Program-made: the position numbers and the translations under genes | DNA from: Bacteroides faecalis | Lineage (GTDB): Bacteria > Bacteroidota > Bacteroidia > Bacteroidales > Bacteroidaceae | NCBI RefSeq assembly: GCF_003865075.1 | Contig: NZ_BHWB01000003.1 | Coordinates: 434,001 to 498,000 of the forward strand | Direction of reading: 5' to 3' | Length of the DNA: 64,000 bases | Part shown: positions 18,376 through 29,325 of the stretch, in pieces | How the letters are laid out: each line of letters begins with the position of its first letter | How positions within the stretch are numbered: the first letter of the stretch is position 1 | The notes under the pieces: model-generated | Told to the model about the DNA's origin: nothing | Seen by the model: only the letters and a program-made list of their open reading frames with translations | The model's database searches: none

Positions 18376-19299
18376 TTATCTATTTTTACGATATTCTTTA
18401 GGAGATACTCCCACATAATGTTTAAAATATTTTCCGAAAAAAGATTGGTTGGCAAAGTTTAACCGATCAGCTATCTCCTGTATGTTCATACTCGTTGAAT
18501 TCAAAAGAGCTTTCGCCTCCAATATCACAAACTCGTCAATCCACTCTCCCACTGTCTTACCACTAATCTCCTTCACTACTCCCGAAAGATGTTTAGGTGT
18601 CAAACACAGTTGGTCAGCATAGAATTTTACACTTCGTTCGGACTGATACGATTGAATCAGAGACTCATAAAATTGTTCAAAGATATGCTCCTTACGACTT
18701 TTATTAGACACTGTAGTTGATACAAGCGGAGCATGATTACGAAAAATATTATAAAGTTCAAAAAAGAAACTCTGCATCAACCCAACTACTACTTCCTTAC
18801 GATAAGCATCCTCTTTATTTTTCAATCGTTTACGGACAAATGAGTGATACTCTAAGACTAATCCCTGTTCACTGGGAGTGAGATCAAGACATGGATAATC
18901 TTTCAAATAGAAAAAGAGTGAGAGTATATTCCCCATTTTAGGCAATTCTTCCAACAAATTCTTAGATATCGCAAAAAATATCCCTTTGAAATCGTTACTT
19001 ACTTTTCGATTCTCAATAATCTGGCTAGGTAATGCTACTACCATCCTACCAGGAACCAGTTCGTAATCACGAAGACTTATATTAAAATTAGTACTTCCTC
19101 CCAAACAAAGACCTACGCTCAATACTTCCAATTTACTTGGACCATCAAACAAAGATATTATACTCTCTGTGTCAAAGAGTGCTATATCATTATCTACAAC
19201 ATCAATATTAGCAGGATCTATATGTTTAGAATGAAACACTGAAGAAATACCTATTTTAGGAACACTCTGGATATTCATACACTCTCTTTTTGACGACAA
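18376..19299 (-). CDS. AraC-family transcriptional regulator
   Basis: 307 residues. The N-terminal ~180 residues are a sensing domain (GPSKLEVLSVGLCLGGSTNF). The C-terminal ~100 residues are the double helix-turn-helix: SVKFYADQLCLTPKHLSGVV, KEISGKTVGEWIDEFVILEA, NIQEIADRLNFANQSFFGKY and FKHYVGVSPKEYRK. Start at ATG 19299. Target genes are not evident; the nearest same-strand unit, nucleotidase plus kinase, lies upstream of it. Confidence 0.92.
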   Translation of the reverse strand: MSSKRECMNIQSVPKIGISSVFHSKHIDPANIDVVDNDIALFDTESIISLFDGPSKLEVLSVGLCLGGSTNFNISLRDYELVPGRMVVALPSQIIENRKVSNDFKGIFFAISKNLLEELPKMGNILSLFFYLKDYPCLDLTPSEQGLVLEYHSFVRKRLKNKEDAYRKEVVVGLMQSFFFELYNIFRNHAPLVSTTVSNKSRKEHIFEQFYESLIQSYQSERSVKFYADQLCLTPKHLSGVVKEISGKTVGEWIDEFVILEAKALLNSTSMNIQEIADRLNFANQSFFGKYFKHYVGVSPKEYRKNR

Positions 19300-19456
19300 A
19301 TATACCAGTAGTTATCCAATTTCCAACTTATCCAAAGCCTAAATCAGAGAAAAAGAACATTTTCTCCTACTTTTAGACTAGCTACTAACAAAGGAATTAT
19401 CCAAAGAGAAAACAAAAAAACACTCATTTCTTTATTTACAAGAAGAACACAGATAG

Positions 19457-21205
19457 TTACTTCCCCTTCCCTTTTTCAAAAAGAAAGTCATAATCCCGTT
19501 TAGCAGCAGGAACTGTCCATTCCTCAGGAATAAACTTCCACTGATTGAGAGCCTGTGGATCTATTATCTTTTTCTTTTCAATATATTGCATCAAATAAAA
19601 ACGAAGATCTTTATCCGTAGAAAATATAATGCGATCTTTCAACTTCTCTTGGGGAATACCTGCTCCTTTAGTCAGCAATTCTCCACCTCCATTACCACGA
19701 TAAGAATTCAAAGCCACTTTATAAGTCTCATCCATGCGGAAAGGAGTACCATCTGCCCTACTAATAATAGTAATCTTTTCCCCCCTAGGTTTAGTTACAT
19801 CCACTGTATATATTATACCCGCCGCAGAATCAAAATTAAAGCTGAAATTCTGTAAAGCAGCCCTATCCGCTGCACCCTCTTTAAGCTTCTCTTTAAACCA
19901 AAGCAAGTGGTCATTTGGAGATTTCATCTGATTCGTCCACAAGTAATAAGAATCTTCCAGATAATTCTTGATTTCTTTTCCGGATAAAGTCATCACGTAA
20001 AGCATATTTTCATACTTATACAGATTAAACATATCACTAACATACACTTCTCCTTTCATAATTTCCGCATCAAAAGAAAGAGGCGCGGTAAAAGAAATAT
20101 CAGCTCCGGTTATATCAAGTTGTAGCCTATGAATCAGGTCGATAAAAGCCGACGGTCCAAAGAATGCGGGACGTGCTGAAATACTTTCCGTAAATGTACC
20201 GATCTTCTTAGAAACAAAATTCCGCACCGCTTCATACTGAGAAGCAAAATGTTTCATAAAGTCTTCGCTTACCCCATAATCTTTCGTTTCCGTCAGCATT
20301 CCCTGAATATCTTTATGCAGTATCTTACCATCTTTCAACTTCAAGGTTATATCTACATTAGAAAGCACGACACCGTTACTAGCGGGATCAATAATCAATA
20401 CTGAATCTCCCGCAACATTCATTATCTTCTTACACTCACGTGCATGATCATGTCCCATCAACACGATATCAAAACCCGGAACGTTTCTCGCAACTTGTGA
20501 AGATGCATTTTCGTTATATTTCCCCGACATTTTAAATGCCTCCTGACCTGCATGAAACAAGCCAACAACTAAATCCGGATTTTCCTTTTCACGAATGATC
20601 TTCATCCACTTACGCGCCGTTTCCTCCATATCATCAAATCTCAGCCCACTCCATAGGTTTTCGGAAAGCCACGCAGGTATAGCAGGGGTAATCATTCCCA
20701 ATACAACAATTTTCACGCCATCACGTTCAAGCACCTTATACGGAGTCAGATGAGTTTTTCCTGTAGACGTATCAATGATATTCGCACCCAATATCGGAAA
20801 ATCACATATACGAATCCAACGATCGAATACATTACGCCCAGTTTCCACATCATGGTTTCCCATATTCCCAGCATCATATTTCATGAAATTCATCATCTCC
20901 GAACATAAATGAAGAGAAATCGTATCTATATAATTATAGTAGTATGCCGTAGGTTGTCCCTGTAGTATATCCCCATTATCTAGTAAAATCAAATTCTCTC
21001 TATATTGTTCGCGTTCTTTTTGCACAAAAGCATATATACGCGCCAAACTTCCCTCCCATTCCTGCCGAGTGATAAAATTATAAGGATAATAATTACCATG
21101 TACATCACTTGTTTGTACAATCTTTAATTTCACCAGCTTCTCCTGAGCCGCCACTGACAGCACTAAGCAAAGAAGCCAGACAAAAATACATACGTTTTTT
21201 TTCAT
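19457..21205 (-). CDS. secreted bifunctional 5'-nucleotidase / cyclic nucleotide phosphodiesterase
   Basis: 582 residues with signal peptide MKKNVCIFVWLLCLVLSVAAQ, so it acts in the periplasm or at the surface. Metallophosphoesterase motifs are QTSDVHGNYYPYNF near residue 32, LLDNGDILQGQP near 74, MGNHDVETG near 115, GLFHAGQE near 215 and MGHDHARECK near 250. The C-terminal 5'-nucleotidase domain carries the substrate block YKVALNSYRGNGGGELLTKG near 500. It probably releases nucleosides from nucleotides. Its ATG overlaps the stop of the sensor kinase by 4 bp, so the two genes are translationally coupled. Confidence 0.9.
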   Translation of the reverse strand: MKKNVCIFVWLLCLVLSVAAQEKLVKLKIVQTSDVHGNYYPYNFITRQEWEGSLARIYAFVQKEREQYRENLILLDNGDILQGQPTAYYYNYIDTISLHLCSEMMNFMKYDAGNMGNHDVETGRNVFDRWIRICDFPILGANIIDTSTGKTHLTPYKVLERDGVKIVVLGMITPAIPAWLSENLWSGLRFDDMEETARKWMKIIREKENPDLVVGLFHAGQEAFKMSGKYNENASSQVARNVPGFDIVLMGHDHARECKKIMNVAGDSVLIIDPASNGVVLSNVDITLKLKDGKILHKDIQGMLTETKDYGVSEDFMKHFASQYEAVRNFVSKKIGTFTESISARPAFFGPSAFIDLIHRLQLDITGADISFTAPLSFDAEIMKGEVYVSDMFNLYKYENMLYVMTLSGKEIKNYLEDSYYLWTNQMKSPNDHLLWFKEKLKEGAADRAALQNFSFNFDSAAGIIYTVDVTKPRGEKITIISRADGTPFRMDETYKVALNSYRGNGGGELLTKGAGIPQEKLKDRIIFSTDKDLRFYLMQYIEKKKIIDPQALNQWKFIPEEWTVPAAKRDYDFLFEKGKGK

Positions 21206-23139
21206 TCTTTCTCTATATTTAGCGGATGTGAGAATACAAAACGTGCCCCTCCTATATAATCAGGGTCAATCCATATACCACCTTTCCATTTATATACAAT
21301 CAATTTACATATCGACAATCCAAGACCAGTTCCTTGAGCATACTCATTCAATTTTTCAAAGCGTTCAAACACCAACTTTTGTTTCTCTTTAGGAATACCA
21401 CACCCAGTATCTGTTACTGAGAAAATAGCCATCTTCTTTTTCTCATCTATGTAAAAGTCCAACGTAATCTTTCCATTCTTCGTAAATTTATCAGCATTCG
21501 ACATCAGATTAATAATCACCTGTTGGATACGCTGTACATCAGTTTCCATCTGAAAAGCCTCATATCGACTATTAAACAGGAACTGATTGTCCGAAGACTG
21601 CCGGGAAAAACTTACCGAAGCCACAACTTGCTTACACAACTGCACTATATCACAATATTCCCAAGTCAAAGTTACCCGATTTGCTTCCAAGCGGGACAAG
21701 TCCAGAATATCATTAATCAAACGTAACAGCAAATCTGAGTTAGACTTAATTATTTTATAATAAGATTGACGATCTTCCTCGGTACTATCGCCCATTGATA
21801 GCACATCCGAGAATCCAACAATCGAATTTAGAGGTGTCCGAATCTCATGGCTCATATTGGCAAGAAAAGCACTCTTTAAACGATTGGATTCCTCAGCCCT
21901 ATCTTTCGCTATCCGCAAATCTTTCTCCGAAGTTAATAATTCGTCCTTCAAACGTTTTGTACGAAAATAAAAAAAAAGTGAAATACACAATCCTAACACC
22001 AATATAATAAAAGCAGAACATGCCATCCATATTTGATAAGTATATTGTTGGTAAAAAGTAACAGGCTGATTGACAATCTGTACTTTTAGAGGAAGATTTT
22101 TTGGATTCAATCCCAATTCTTTCGCCTTCCGGCTGTCCAATACTGCTTTACTTCCAATGACAGTCAAATTTTGCAATGTATCTTCCGGATTATCGTCAAT
22201 TCTTATACTTGCCACAGCCATATCACCTCCAACCTTTTTGTAATCCGGCAGGACTCCTCCGATAGCCCAATACCCAAGGGCCACAGAGGAAGGTGTGAAG
22301 GTAGGAATTTTTGGGGCAGCCTCCATCATAGCATATGTAGCATTTCTCATAAAATAACCTTCATTCATATCTACTCGCCAGGTTCCTACCATGATCGCGG
22401 TATTCTCCGGCAGTTGCCGTAATTCTTCAACAACCGTATAAATAGTATGTTGGCGTCCGTCCAAAAGAATTAGGTTCAACTCGGGAAATTTCTTCATCTC
22501 TTTACGCACCAACGCCTGCATAGTCACTCCACCATAAGTGTTATCCGAAATGAAAACAATATTCTTAGTTTTTGGATAAAAAGACTGAATCATCCGAATA
22601 TTATCATCAATATTATATTGATAAATAAAACCTGATTTCAGTTCAGGAATATCAAGATGATCGCCAAAAAGATCAACAGATTCAGGCAACCAAGTGCTCA
22701 AAGAGGAAACTGTATCAGTTGGCAAAATCACTACATTACTACTAATCAGACTACACATTACAGGTACTTTTACTTGCATAGAGTCACGTTGTGAAAGATA
22801 TGCTGCCCATGCTTCCTGACCTAAAAGAATAATTTGTGCCGGATATCTATCCCCCTGATATTTCGAAAGAATCTCAGTCATTAGTTCACTCCAAAGAGGA
22901 GATTCTGAGAAACTCTTACAGTTCATATTTTCAATGATAATATCGTGCGTTCCTCCCTGTTTTTGATATTCTTCCATATAATCCGAAATCGTTACAGAAG
23001 TTTGTTGTGACGCCGGATTATAAGAACAGATAATCAGAATAGGATTTTTGTCCTTAGAAACGGCCCGTAAATTAGCGGACTGAAATAGAAACAACACTAA
23101 TATAATCAGGCATTCTATGTGTCTTACCCAAACTGACAT
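21202..23139 (-). CDS. sensor histidine kinase with periplasmic ABC-substrate-binding-like domain
   Basis: 645 residues. An N-terminal signal/anchor (ECLIILVLFLFQSANLRA) leads to a large periplasmic domain at ~30-340 that resembles the ABC-type sugar/nucleoside-binding fold (ICSYNPASQQTSVTISDYME, IVFISDNTYGGVTMQALVRK). A membrane helix follows near 370-392 (SAFIILVLGLCISLFFYF). The HisKA box is LKSAFLANMSHEIRTPLN near 420, with phospho-acceptor His. The HATPase domain has INLMSNADKFTKNGKI and FSVTDTGCGIPKEKQKLVFE, then GTGLGLSICK. It has no receiver domain and no response-regulator neighbour. It is the first gene of a two-gene operon with the nucleotidase. A -7 box TATATTTG lies at 23188-23181. 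Confidence 0.9.
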   Translation of the reverse strand: MSVWVRHIECLIILVLFLFQSANLRAVSKDKNPILIICSYNPASQQTSVTISDYMEEYQKQGGTHDIIIENMNCKSFSESPLWSELMTEILSKYQGDRYPAQIILLGQEAWAAYLSQRDSMQVKVPVMCSLISSNVVILPTDTVSSLSTWLPESVDLFGDHLDIPELKSGFIYQYNIDDNIRMIQSFYPKTKNIVFISDNTYGGVTMQALVRKEMKKFPELNLILLDGRQHTIYTVVEELRQLPENTAIMVGTWRVDMNEGYFMRNATYAMMEAAPKIPTFTPSSVALGYWAIGGVLPDYKKVGGDMAVASIRIDDNPEDTLQNLTVIGSKAVLDSRKAKELGLNPKNLPLKVQIVNQPVTFYQQYTYQIWMACSAFIILVLGLCISLFFYFRTKRLKDELLTSEKDLRIAKDRAEESNRLKSAFLANMSHEIRTPLNSIVGFSDVLSMGDSTEEDRQSYYKIIKSNSDLLLRLINDILDLSRLEANRVTLTWEYCDIVQLCKQVVASVSFSRQSSDNQFLFNSRYEAFQMETDVQRIQQVIINLMSNADKFTKNGKITLDFYIDEKKKMAIFSVTDTGCGIPKEKQKLVFERFEKLNEYAQGTGLGLSICKLIVYKWKGGIWIDPDYIGGARFVFSHPLNIEKE

Positions 23140-23197
23140 GCTTATATAGTTTTGATGTGCAACCTTGTTATTTAATCCTGCAAATATAATAAAACTT

Positions 23198-23228
23198 GTT
23201 GGCTATAATAGATTTATGTGTATTTTTG
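23198..23228 (+). promoter_or_regulatory. promoter of tex
   Basis: GTTG (23198-23201; 3 of 4 to TTTG), a 19-bp spacer, and TATTTTTG (23221-23228). The upstream extension of the tex reading frame (from 23196) lies inside this promoter, which supports ATG 23259 as the start. Confidence 0.5.
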
Positions 23229-23258
23229 TCATTCATTTATTTGCAAAAAAAAATATTT

Positions 23259-25391
23259 ATGGAATTATTTCACAGAATGATTTCCGGATTATTAGGTATA
23301 CCGGAAAAACAGATCCGTAGCACTCTCCAACTCCTGGCAGAAGGTGCAACTATCCCTTTTATCAGCCGTTATCGTAAAGAAGTTACAGGTGGACTAGATG
23401 AAGTACAAATTGAAAATATCAAAGACCAGCATGATAAATTATGCGATATAACTAAAAGAAAAGAAACAATTCTTAGTACAATCAACGAACAAGGAAAGCT
23501 AACTCCAGAACTTGAAAAACGTATCAACGGTACCTGGAATTCGACGGAATTGGAAGACATCTACCTTCCCTATAAACCCAAACGGAAAACACGTGCAGAG
23601 GTAGCCCGTCAAAAAGGTTTGGAGCCTCTTGCCATGATCATACTGTTACAGAGAGAAAACAATCTCACAGCCAAAGCTGCTACGTTCGTCAAAGGCGATG
23701 TAAAAGACATAGAAGACGCATTGAAAGGTGCTCGTGATATCATTGCAGAACAAGTAAATGAAGACGAACGAGCTCGAAATGTTATTCGTAACCAATTTAA
23801 TCGTCAGGGGCAAATCACCGCCAAAGTGATAAAAGGAAAAGAGGAAGAAGCTGCTAAATATCGGGACTATTTCGACTTTTCCGAATCTTTGAAACGTTGT
23901 ACTTCTCATCGTCTACTTGCCATTCGTAGAGCAGAGGCAGAAGGATTATTAAAAGTGTCTATCAATCCGGATGACAAAGAATGCATTGAACGTCTGGAAC
24001 GACAATTTATTCATGGCAATAATGAATGTAGCCGCCAAGTGAACGAAGCAATTACTGATTCATATAAAAGACTACTCAAGCCCTCTATTGAAACCGAATT
24101 TGCTGCTCAGTCCAAAGAGAAAGCAGATGATGAAGCGATCCGTGTATTTACAGGAAACTTACGTCAGTTGTTATTGGCTCCTCCCTTAGGACAAAAACGA
24201 GTACTTGCTATTGATCCGGGATTTCGTACAGGATGCAAAGTGGTCTGCCTTGACGCACAGGGTAATTTATTGCATAATGAAAACATTTATCCTCATCCTC
24301 CTGTCAGCAAAACCGGAGAAGCTGCTTCCAAACTTCGTAAAATGGTAGAAGCTTATCAGATCGAAGCGATCTCAATTGGAAATGGAACAGCCAGCCGCGA
24401 AACGGAAGATTTTATCAATCAGCAAACTTTCGACCGTCAAATCCCCGTATTTGTAGTTAGTGAACAGGGAGCCTCCATCTATTCGGCATCAAAAACTGCT
24501 CGTGATGAATTCCCTGATTATGACGTAACTGTACGAGGAGCTGTTTCTATTGGTCGGCGTCTTATGGACCCTCTGGCAGAACTTGTCAAAATCGATCCCA
24601 AGTCTATTGGGGTAGGACAATATCAACATGATGTAGACCAGACAAAACTGAAAAAAGCACTTGACCAGACTGTTGAAAACTGCGTAAACTTAGTCGGTGT
24701 AAACTTGAATACAGCTAGCAATCATCTTTTGATTTATATCTCCGGTTTAGGTCCCCAATTAGCACAAAACATCGTAAATTATCGTGCTGAGAACGGAGCC
24801 TTTACCTCTCGTAAAGAGTTAATGAAAGTTCCACGAATGGGTGCAAAAGTTTTTGAGCAGTGTGCCGGTTTCCTTCGTATCCCCAATGCACAAAACCCTT
24901 TGGACAATACAGCTGTACATCCGGAAAGCTATTGTATTGTAGAACAAATGGCAAAAGACCTGAAATGTTCCGTCAGCGAGTTGATAACAAATAAAGAACT
25001 TCGACAGAAAATTAATATATCTAATTATATTACCTCTACTGTCGGTTTACCAACCTTGCAAGATATTATGCAAGAACTTGACAAACCCGGACGTGACCCG
25101 CGTCAAACAATTAAAGTTTTCGAATTTGATAAAAATGTACGGACCATTACAGACCTACGCGAAGGTATGATTCTACCTGGCATAGTAGGAAATATCACAA
25201 ATTTCGGAGCATTTGTCGATATAGGAATAAAAGAGAACGGACTTGTACATCTCTCCCAATTAGCGGAACGATATATCTCTGATCCGACAGAAATCGTATC
25301 TATTCACCAACAAGTCATGGTCAAAGTCATGAATGTAGATACCGACCGAAAACGCATTCAGCTTAGCATGATCGGGGTACCGCAAGACTGA
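23259..25391 (+). CDS. tex: Tex-family RNA-binding transcription accessory protein
   Basis: About 710 residues from ATG 23259 (MELFHRMISGLLGIPEKQIR). An upstream in-frame extension begins inside the promoter and is rejected. Domain order is Tex N-terminal helices (ATIPFISRYRKEVTGGLDEV) at ~25-180, a YqgF/RNase H-like domain (VLAIDPGFRTGCKVVCLDAQ) at ~315-440, helix-hairpin-helix (YISGLGPQLAQNIVNYRAEN) at ~485-550, and a C-terminal S1 domain (GMILPGIVGNITNFGAFVDI) at ~630-705. It is a cytosolic nucleic-acid-binding protein linked to transcription and RNA quality control. Its 3' end overlaps the convergent CPBP gene by 29 bp. Confidence 0.95.
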   Translation: MELFHRMISGLLGIPEKQIRSTLQLLAEGATIPFISRYRKEVTGGLDEVQIENIKDQHDKLCDITKRKETILSTINEQGKLTPELEKRINGTWNSTELEDIYLPYKPKRKTRAEVARQKGLEPLAMIILLQRENNLTAKAATFVKGDVKDIEDALKGARDIIAEQVNEDERARNVIRNQFNRQGQITAKVIKGKEEEAAKYRDYFDFSESLKRCTSHRLLAIRRAEAEGLLKVSINPDDKECIERLERQFIHGNNECSRQVNEAITDSYKRLLKPSIETEFAAQSKEKADDEAIRVFTGNLRQLLLAPPLGQKRVLAIDPGFRTGCKVVCLDAQGNLLHNENIYPHPPVSKTGEAASKLRKMVEAYQIEAISIGNGTASRETEDFINQQTFDRQIPVFVVSEQGASIYSASKTARDEFPDYDVTVRGAVSIGRRLMDPLAELVKIDPKSIGVGQYQHDVDQTKLKKALDQTVENCVNLVGVNLNTASNHLLIYISGLGPQLAQNIVNYRAENGAFTSRKELMKVPRMGAKVFEQCAGFLRIPNAQNPLDNTAVHPESYCIVEQMAKDLKCSVSELITNKELRQKINISNYITSTVGLPTLQDIMQELDKPGRDPRQTIKVFEFDKNVRTITDLREGMILPGIVGNITNFGAFVDIGIKENGLVHLSQLAERYISDPTEIVSIHQQVMVKVMNVDTDRKRIQLSMIGVPQD

Positions 25392-26259
25392 TTGCTTCTC
25401 TTTTCTCTCCCCACCATATAATCAGAATAGTAAATACAATCATAAGCACTGTGCAAATGAGCGAGCCTTCAAACCCGAAGGCTCCGCCATTCAGTACATT
25501 TTCTTCCGGCAAGTACAGAGTCAGCATTGAAGTACCAAAATCATTACCACTCACTTCATAGCCTAATATCGGACCTTGTATCCAATTCCAGAAAAGATGG
25601 AGTGACAGAGAAAAGCAAAGATTACGGGTATATAAAAAAGTTGCTCCAAGAAGCATTCCCGCAAGCACCAAATTCAACATAGGTAGAAAAGCAATATTCG
25701 GATTAAAAAGGTGCATAGTAGCAAATAATAAAGAAGAGATCAAAAGAGAAAGAAACTTGTTTAGTTTTGTGTGCATCAGTCGTCCCAAAATATAGCCACG
25801 CATCATAATTTCTTCAGCTAATGCAACAAGCAGGAAAAAACAAAAAGTCCATACTAATGTTACAGGATCCCACTGAAAACCAGTTACCTCCACCAATCCA
25901 AAAACAAAAGACAAGCCAAAACCGATAACATATATCGCAAAGGCTAATAAAGCTCCATACCAGATTCCTTCACTATGACCTTTTATAGATAATCCCAAAT
26001 CAGAAAAAGGACGACGCTCAAAATAAAGCAAAATCATTGCCGAAGAAAGAACAGCCAGCAGCATACAGGATTCTGCTATATTATACTTCCACATCCCTGC
26101 TTTCATCACTCCCTCCCCAACAGTTACCGCCAATCCCCAACTAATGATCGTACTATATAGTCCAAAAAATACAAAGACCCCCACCACCATTAGTAAGATA
26201 CTCGCCCATGCAGGGATACGCTGAACTTCCTTTTTTTCAATGAATTCTTCCACTTCCAT
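25363..26259 (-). CDS. CPBP-family intramembrane glutamic protease-like protein
   Basis: 298 residues with about eight membrane helices. The Abi/CPBP signature motifs are EEIMMRGYILGRLM near residue 153 (EExxxR), FATMHLFNPN near 187 (FxxxH) and LFWNWIQGP near 230 (HxxxN-like). The family includes Rce1-type proteases and bacteriocin self-immunity proteins; the role here is unknown. The 3' end overlaps tex by 29 bp on the opposite strand, so the two mRNAs would be antisense at their tails. Confidence 0.88.
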   Translation of the reverse strand: MEVEEFIEKKEVQRIPAWASILLMVVGVFVFFGLYSTIISWGLAVTVGEGVMKAGMWKYNIAESCMLLAVLSSAMILLYFERRPFSDLGLSIKGHSEGIWYGALLAFAIYVIGFGLSFVFGLVEVTGFQWDPVTLVWTFCFFLLVALAEEIMMRGYILGRLMHTKLNKFLSLLISSLLFATMHLFNPNIAFLPMLNLVLAGMLLGATFLYTRNLCFSLSLHLFWNWIQGPILGYEVSGNDFGTSMLTLYLPEENVLNGGAFGFEGSLICTVLMIVFTILIIWWGEKREAISLAVPRSC

Positions 26260-26332
26260 TTTTATAATGTGTTATCAGGTTACAAAATTAGATATAAAAC
26301 ATAAAATAACGTCGTATTTTATCTATTTTTGT

Positions 26333-26340
26333 TATATTTG
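26333..26340 (+). promoter_or_regulatory. -7 box of the BspA-like gene
   Basis: TATATTTG fits TAnnTTTG; no TTTG at -33 spacing. The start codon lies 15-21 bp downstream. Confidence 0.4.
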
Positions 26341-26355
26341 TATGAATAAATCTGC

Positions 26356-27411
26356 ATGATTATGAAAATTAGACAACTACTGATAAGTTTTTTACTGGCT
26401 ACTAACGCTTTAGGAGCAGCCTCACAAGTGAGTAAAACCTATTATGTCAGCAAACCCGGCACGCTGATTTCCATGATGACTCAAGAGGAAGCAAACAGTG
26501 TAACACATCTGACACTAACAGGAAAACTGAACGCGGAAGACTTCAGACACCTGCGAGATGAATTTAATAATCTGAAAGTATTGGATATCTCTAATGCTGA
26601 AATAAAGATGTACAGCGGAAAAGCAGGAACTTATCCGGACGGAAAATTTTATATGTATATGCCAAATTTTATTCCGGCTTATGCTTTTTCAAACGTAGTA
26701 AATGGAGTAACAAAAGGAAAAGCAACTCTTGAGAAAGTTATTCTTTCTGAAAAGACCAAGAATATAGAAGACGCTGCATTCAAAGGTTGTGACAAACTGA
26801 AAATCTGTCAAATCCGAAAAAAGACAGCTCCTAACTTGTTACCGGAAGCATTAGCAGATAGCATAACCGCTATATTTGTTCCGTTAGGTAGTAGTGACGA
26901 ATATCGCAATAAAAACAGATGGGAAAAATTTGCTTTCATTGAAGGAGAACCAATAGAAACGACTTTGCAAGTTGGAGCAATGGGCAAGTTGGAAGATGAA
27001 ATCATCAGTGCCGGATTACAGCCGAAAGATATCAATTTTCTGACTGTTGAAGGAAAACTTGATAATGCAGACTTCAAATTAATACGTGACTATATGCCTA
27101 ATTTAGTCTCTATTGATATTTCCAATACCAATGTTACCGCAATTCCGGATTTTACTTTCTCACAAAAAAAATACCTGTTAAGGGTTAAGTTACCACATAA
27201 CCTCAAATCTATCGGGCAACGGGTATTCAGTAATTGCGGACGTCTTTGCGGTACACTAGAGCTACCGGCTAGTGTAACAGCTATTGAGTATGGAGCATTC
27301 ATGGGATGCGACAATCTCCGTCACGTTGTAGCTACAGGAAATAAAATTACGACATTAGGTGACGATTTGTTTGGAGCAAATGCCCCCAGCAAACTGATTT
27401 ACAAGAAATAA
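26356..27411 (+). CDS. BspA-like leucine-rich-repeat surface protein
   Basis: 351 residues (349 if the second Met at 26362 is used). The signal peptide ends near GAASQ. It has two similar halves, each starting with a glycine/threonine motif (KPGTLISMMTQEEANSVTHL; VGAMGKLEDEIISAGLQPKD) and followed by repeats of the TpLRR/LRR_5 type: HLTLTGKLNAEDFRHLRDEF, LKVLDISNAEI, FLTVEGKLDNADFKLIRDYM, LVSIDISNTNV, LPASVTAIEYGAFMGCDNLR. It is probably exported and surface-attached, as for BspA. The ligand is unknown. A strong terminator follows. Confidence 0.85.
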   Translation: MIMKIRQLLISFLLATNALGAASQVSKTYYVSKPGTLISMMTQEEANSVTHLTLTGKLNAEDFRHLRDEFNNLKVLDISNAEIKMYSGKAGTYPDGKFYMYMPNFIPAYAFSNVVNGVTKGKATLEKVILSEKTKNIEDAAFKGCDKLKICQIRKKTAPNLLPEALADSITAIFVPLGSSDEYRNKNRWEKFAFIEGEPIETTLQVGAMGKLEDEIISAGLQPKDINFLTVEGKLDNADFKLIRDYMPNLVSIDISNTNVTAIPDFTFSQKKYLLRVKLPHNLKSIGQRVFSNCGRLCGTLELPASVTAIEYGAFMGCDNLRHVVATGNKITTLGDDLFGANAPSKLIYKK

Positions 27412-27426
27412 CTCCAGAATACAACT

Positions 27427-27490
27427 CGGGCTGAAAGCCAAACTAAACAACCACTCGGATTGCAATTAGTTAAGCTTTCAGCCCGTTTTT
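27427..27490 (+). terminator. intrinsic terminator after the BspA-like gene
   Basis: CGGGCTGAAAGC (27427-27438) pairs perfectly with GCTTTCAGCCCG (27474-27485), followed by TTTTT. It lies between two convergent genes; only the plus-strand direction has the T-tract. Confidence 0.85.
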
Positions 27491-27507
27491 ATTTATAGGC
27501 AATTCTA

Positions 27508-29127
<1,620 letters not shown>

Positions 29128-29236
29128 CTATTATTTACTATTTTACTAGTTACTATTGACTTTTTGAGTGTGCAAAGGTAGACATTTAAAATGAATAATG
29201 AACTATTAGAAATGTGTCAATCTGACATAAATGTAT

Positions 29237-29244
29237 TACCTTTG
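29237..29244 (+). promoter_or_regulatory. -7 box TACCTTTG upstream of grpE
   Basis: Fits TAnnTTTG; the -33 position has only a weak TGTG. It would give an ~80-nt leader to grpE. Confidence 0.4.
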
Positions 29245-29270
29245 CAGCGTTTTTTGGCAAAACCGCCATA

Positions 29271-29287
29271 TTGGCAAAGTTTTTGCT
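29271..29287 (+). promoter_or_regulatory. sigma-54-like -24/-12 element upstream of grpE
   Basis: TTGGCAAAGTTTTTGCT carries GG (29273-29274) and GC (29285-29286) with exactly 10 bp between them, in the contexts TTGGCA and TTGCT. That is the RpoN consensus layout, differing at the C of TGGCAC. The grpE ATG is 39 bp downstream. A second TTGGCAAA at 29254-29261 and a TGGC/GCCA dyad (29255-29268) lie just before it. Confidence 0.4.
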
Positions 29288-29325
29288 CGGTATTTTGATA
29301 TTATGAACAAAAAATAGATTAAGAT

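Noticed and set aside
29254..29278. HrcA/CIRCE operator upstream of grpE.
   Set aside because: The TTAGCACTC-N9-GAGTGCTAA consensus is absent; the TTGGCAAA repeats do not fit it.
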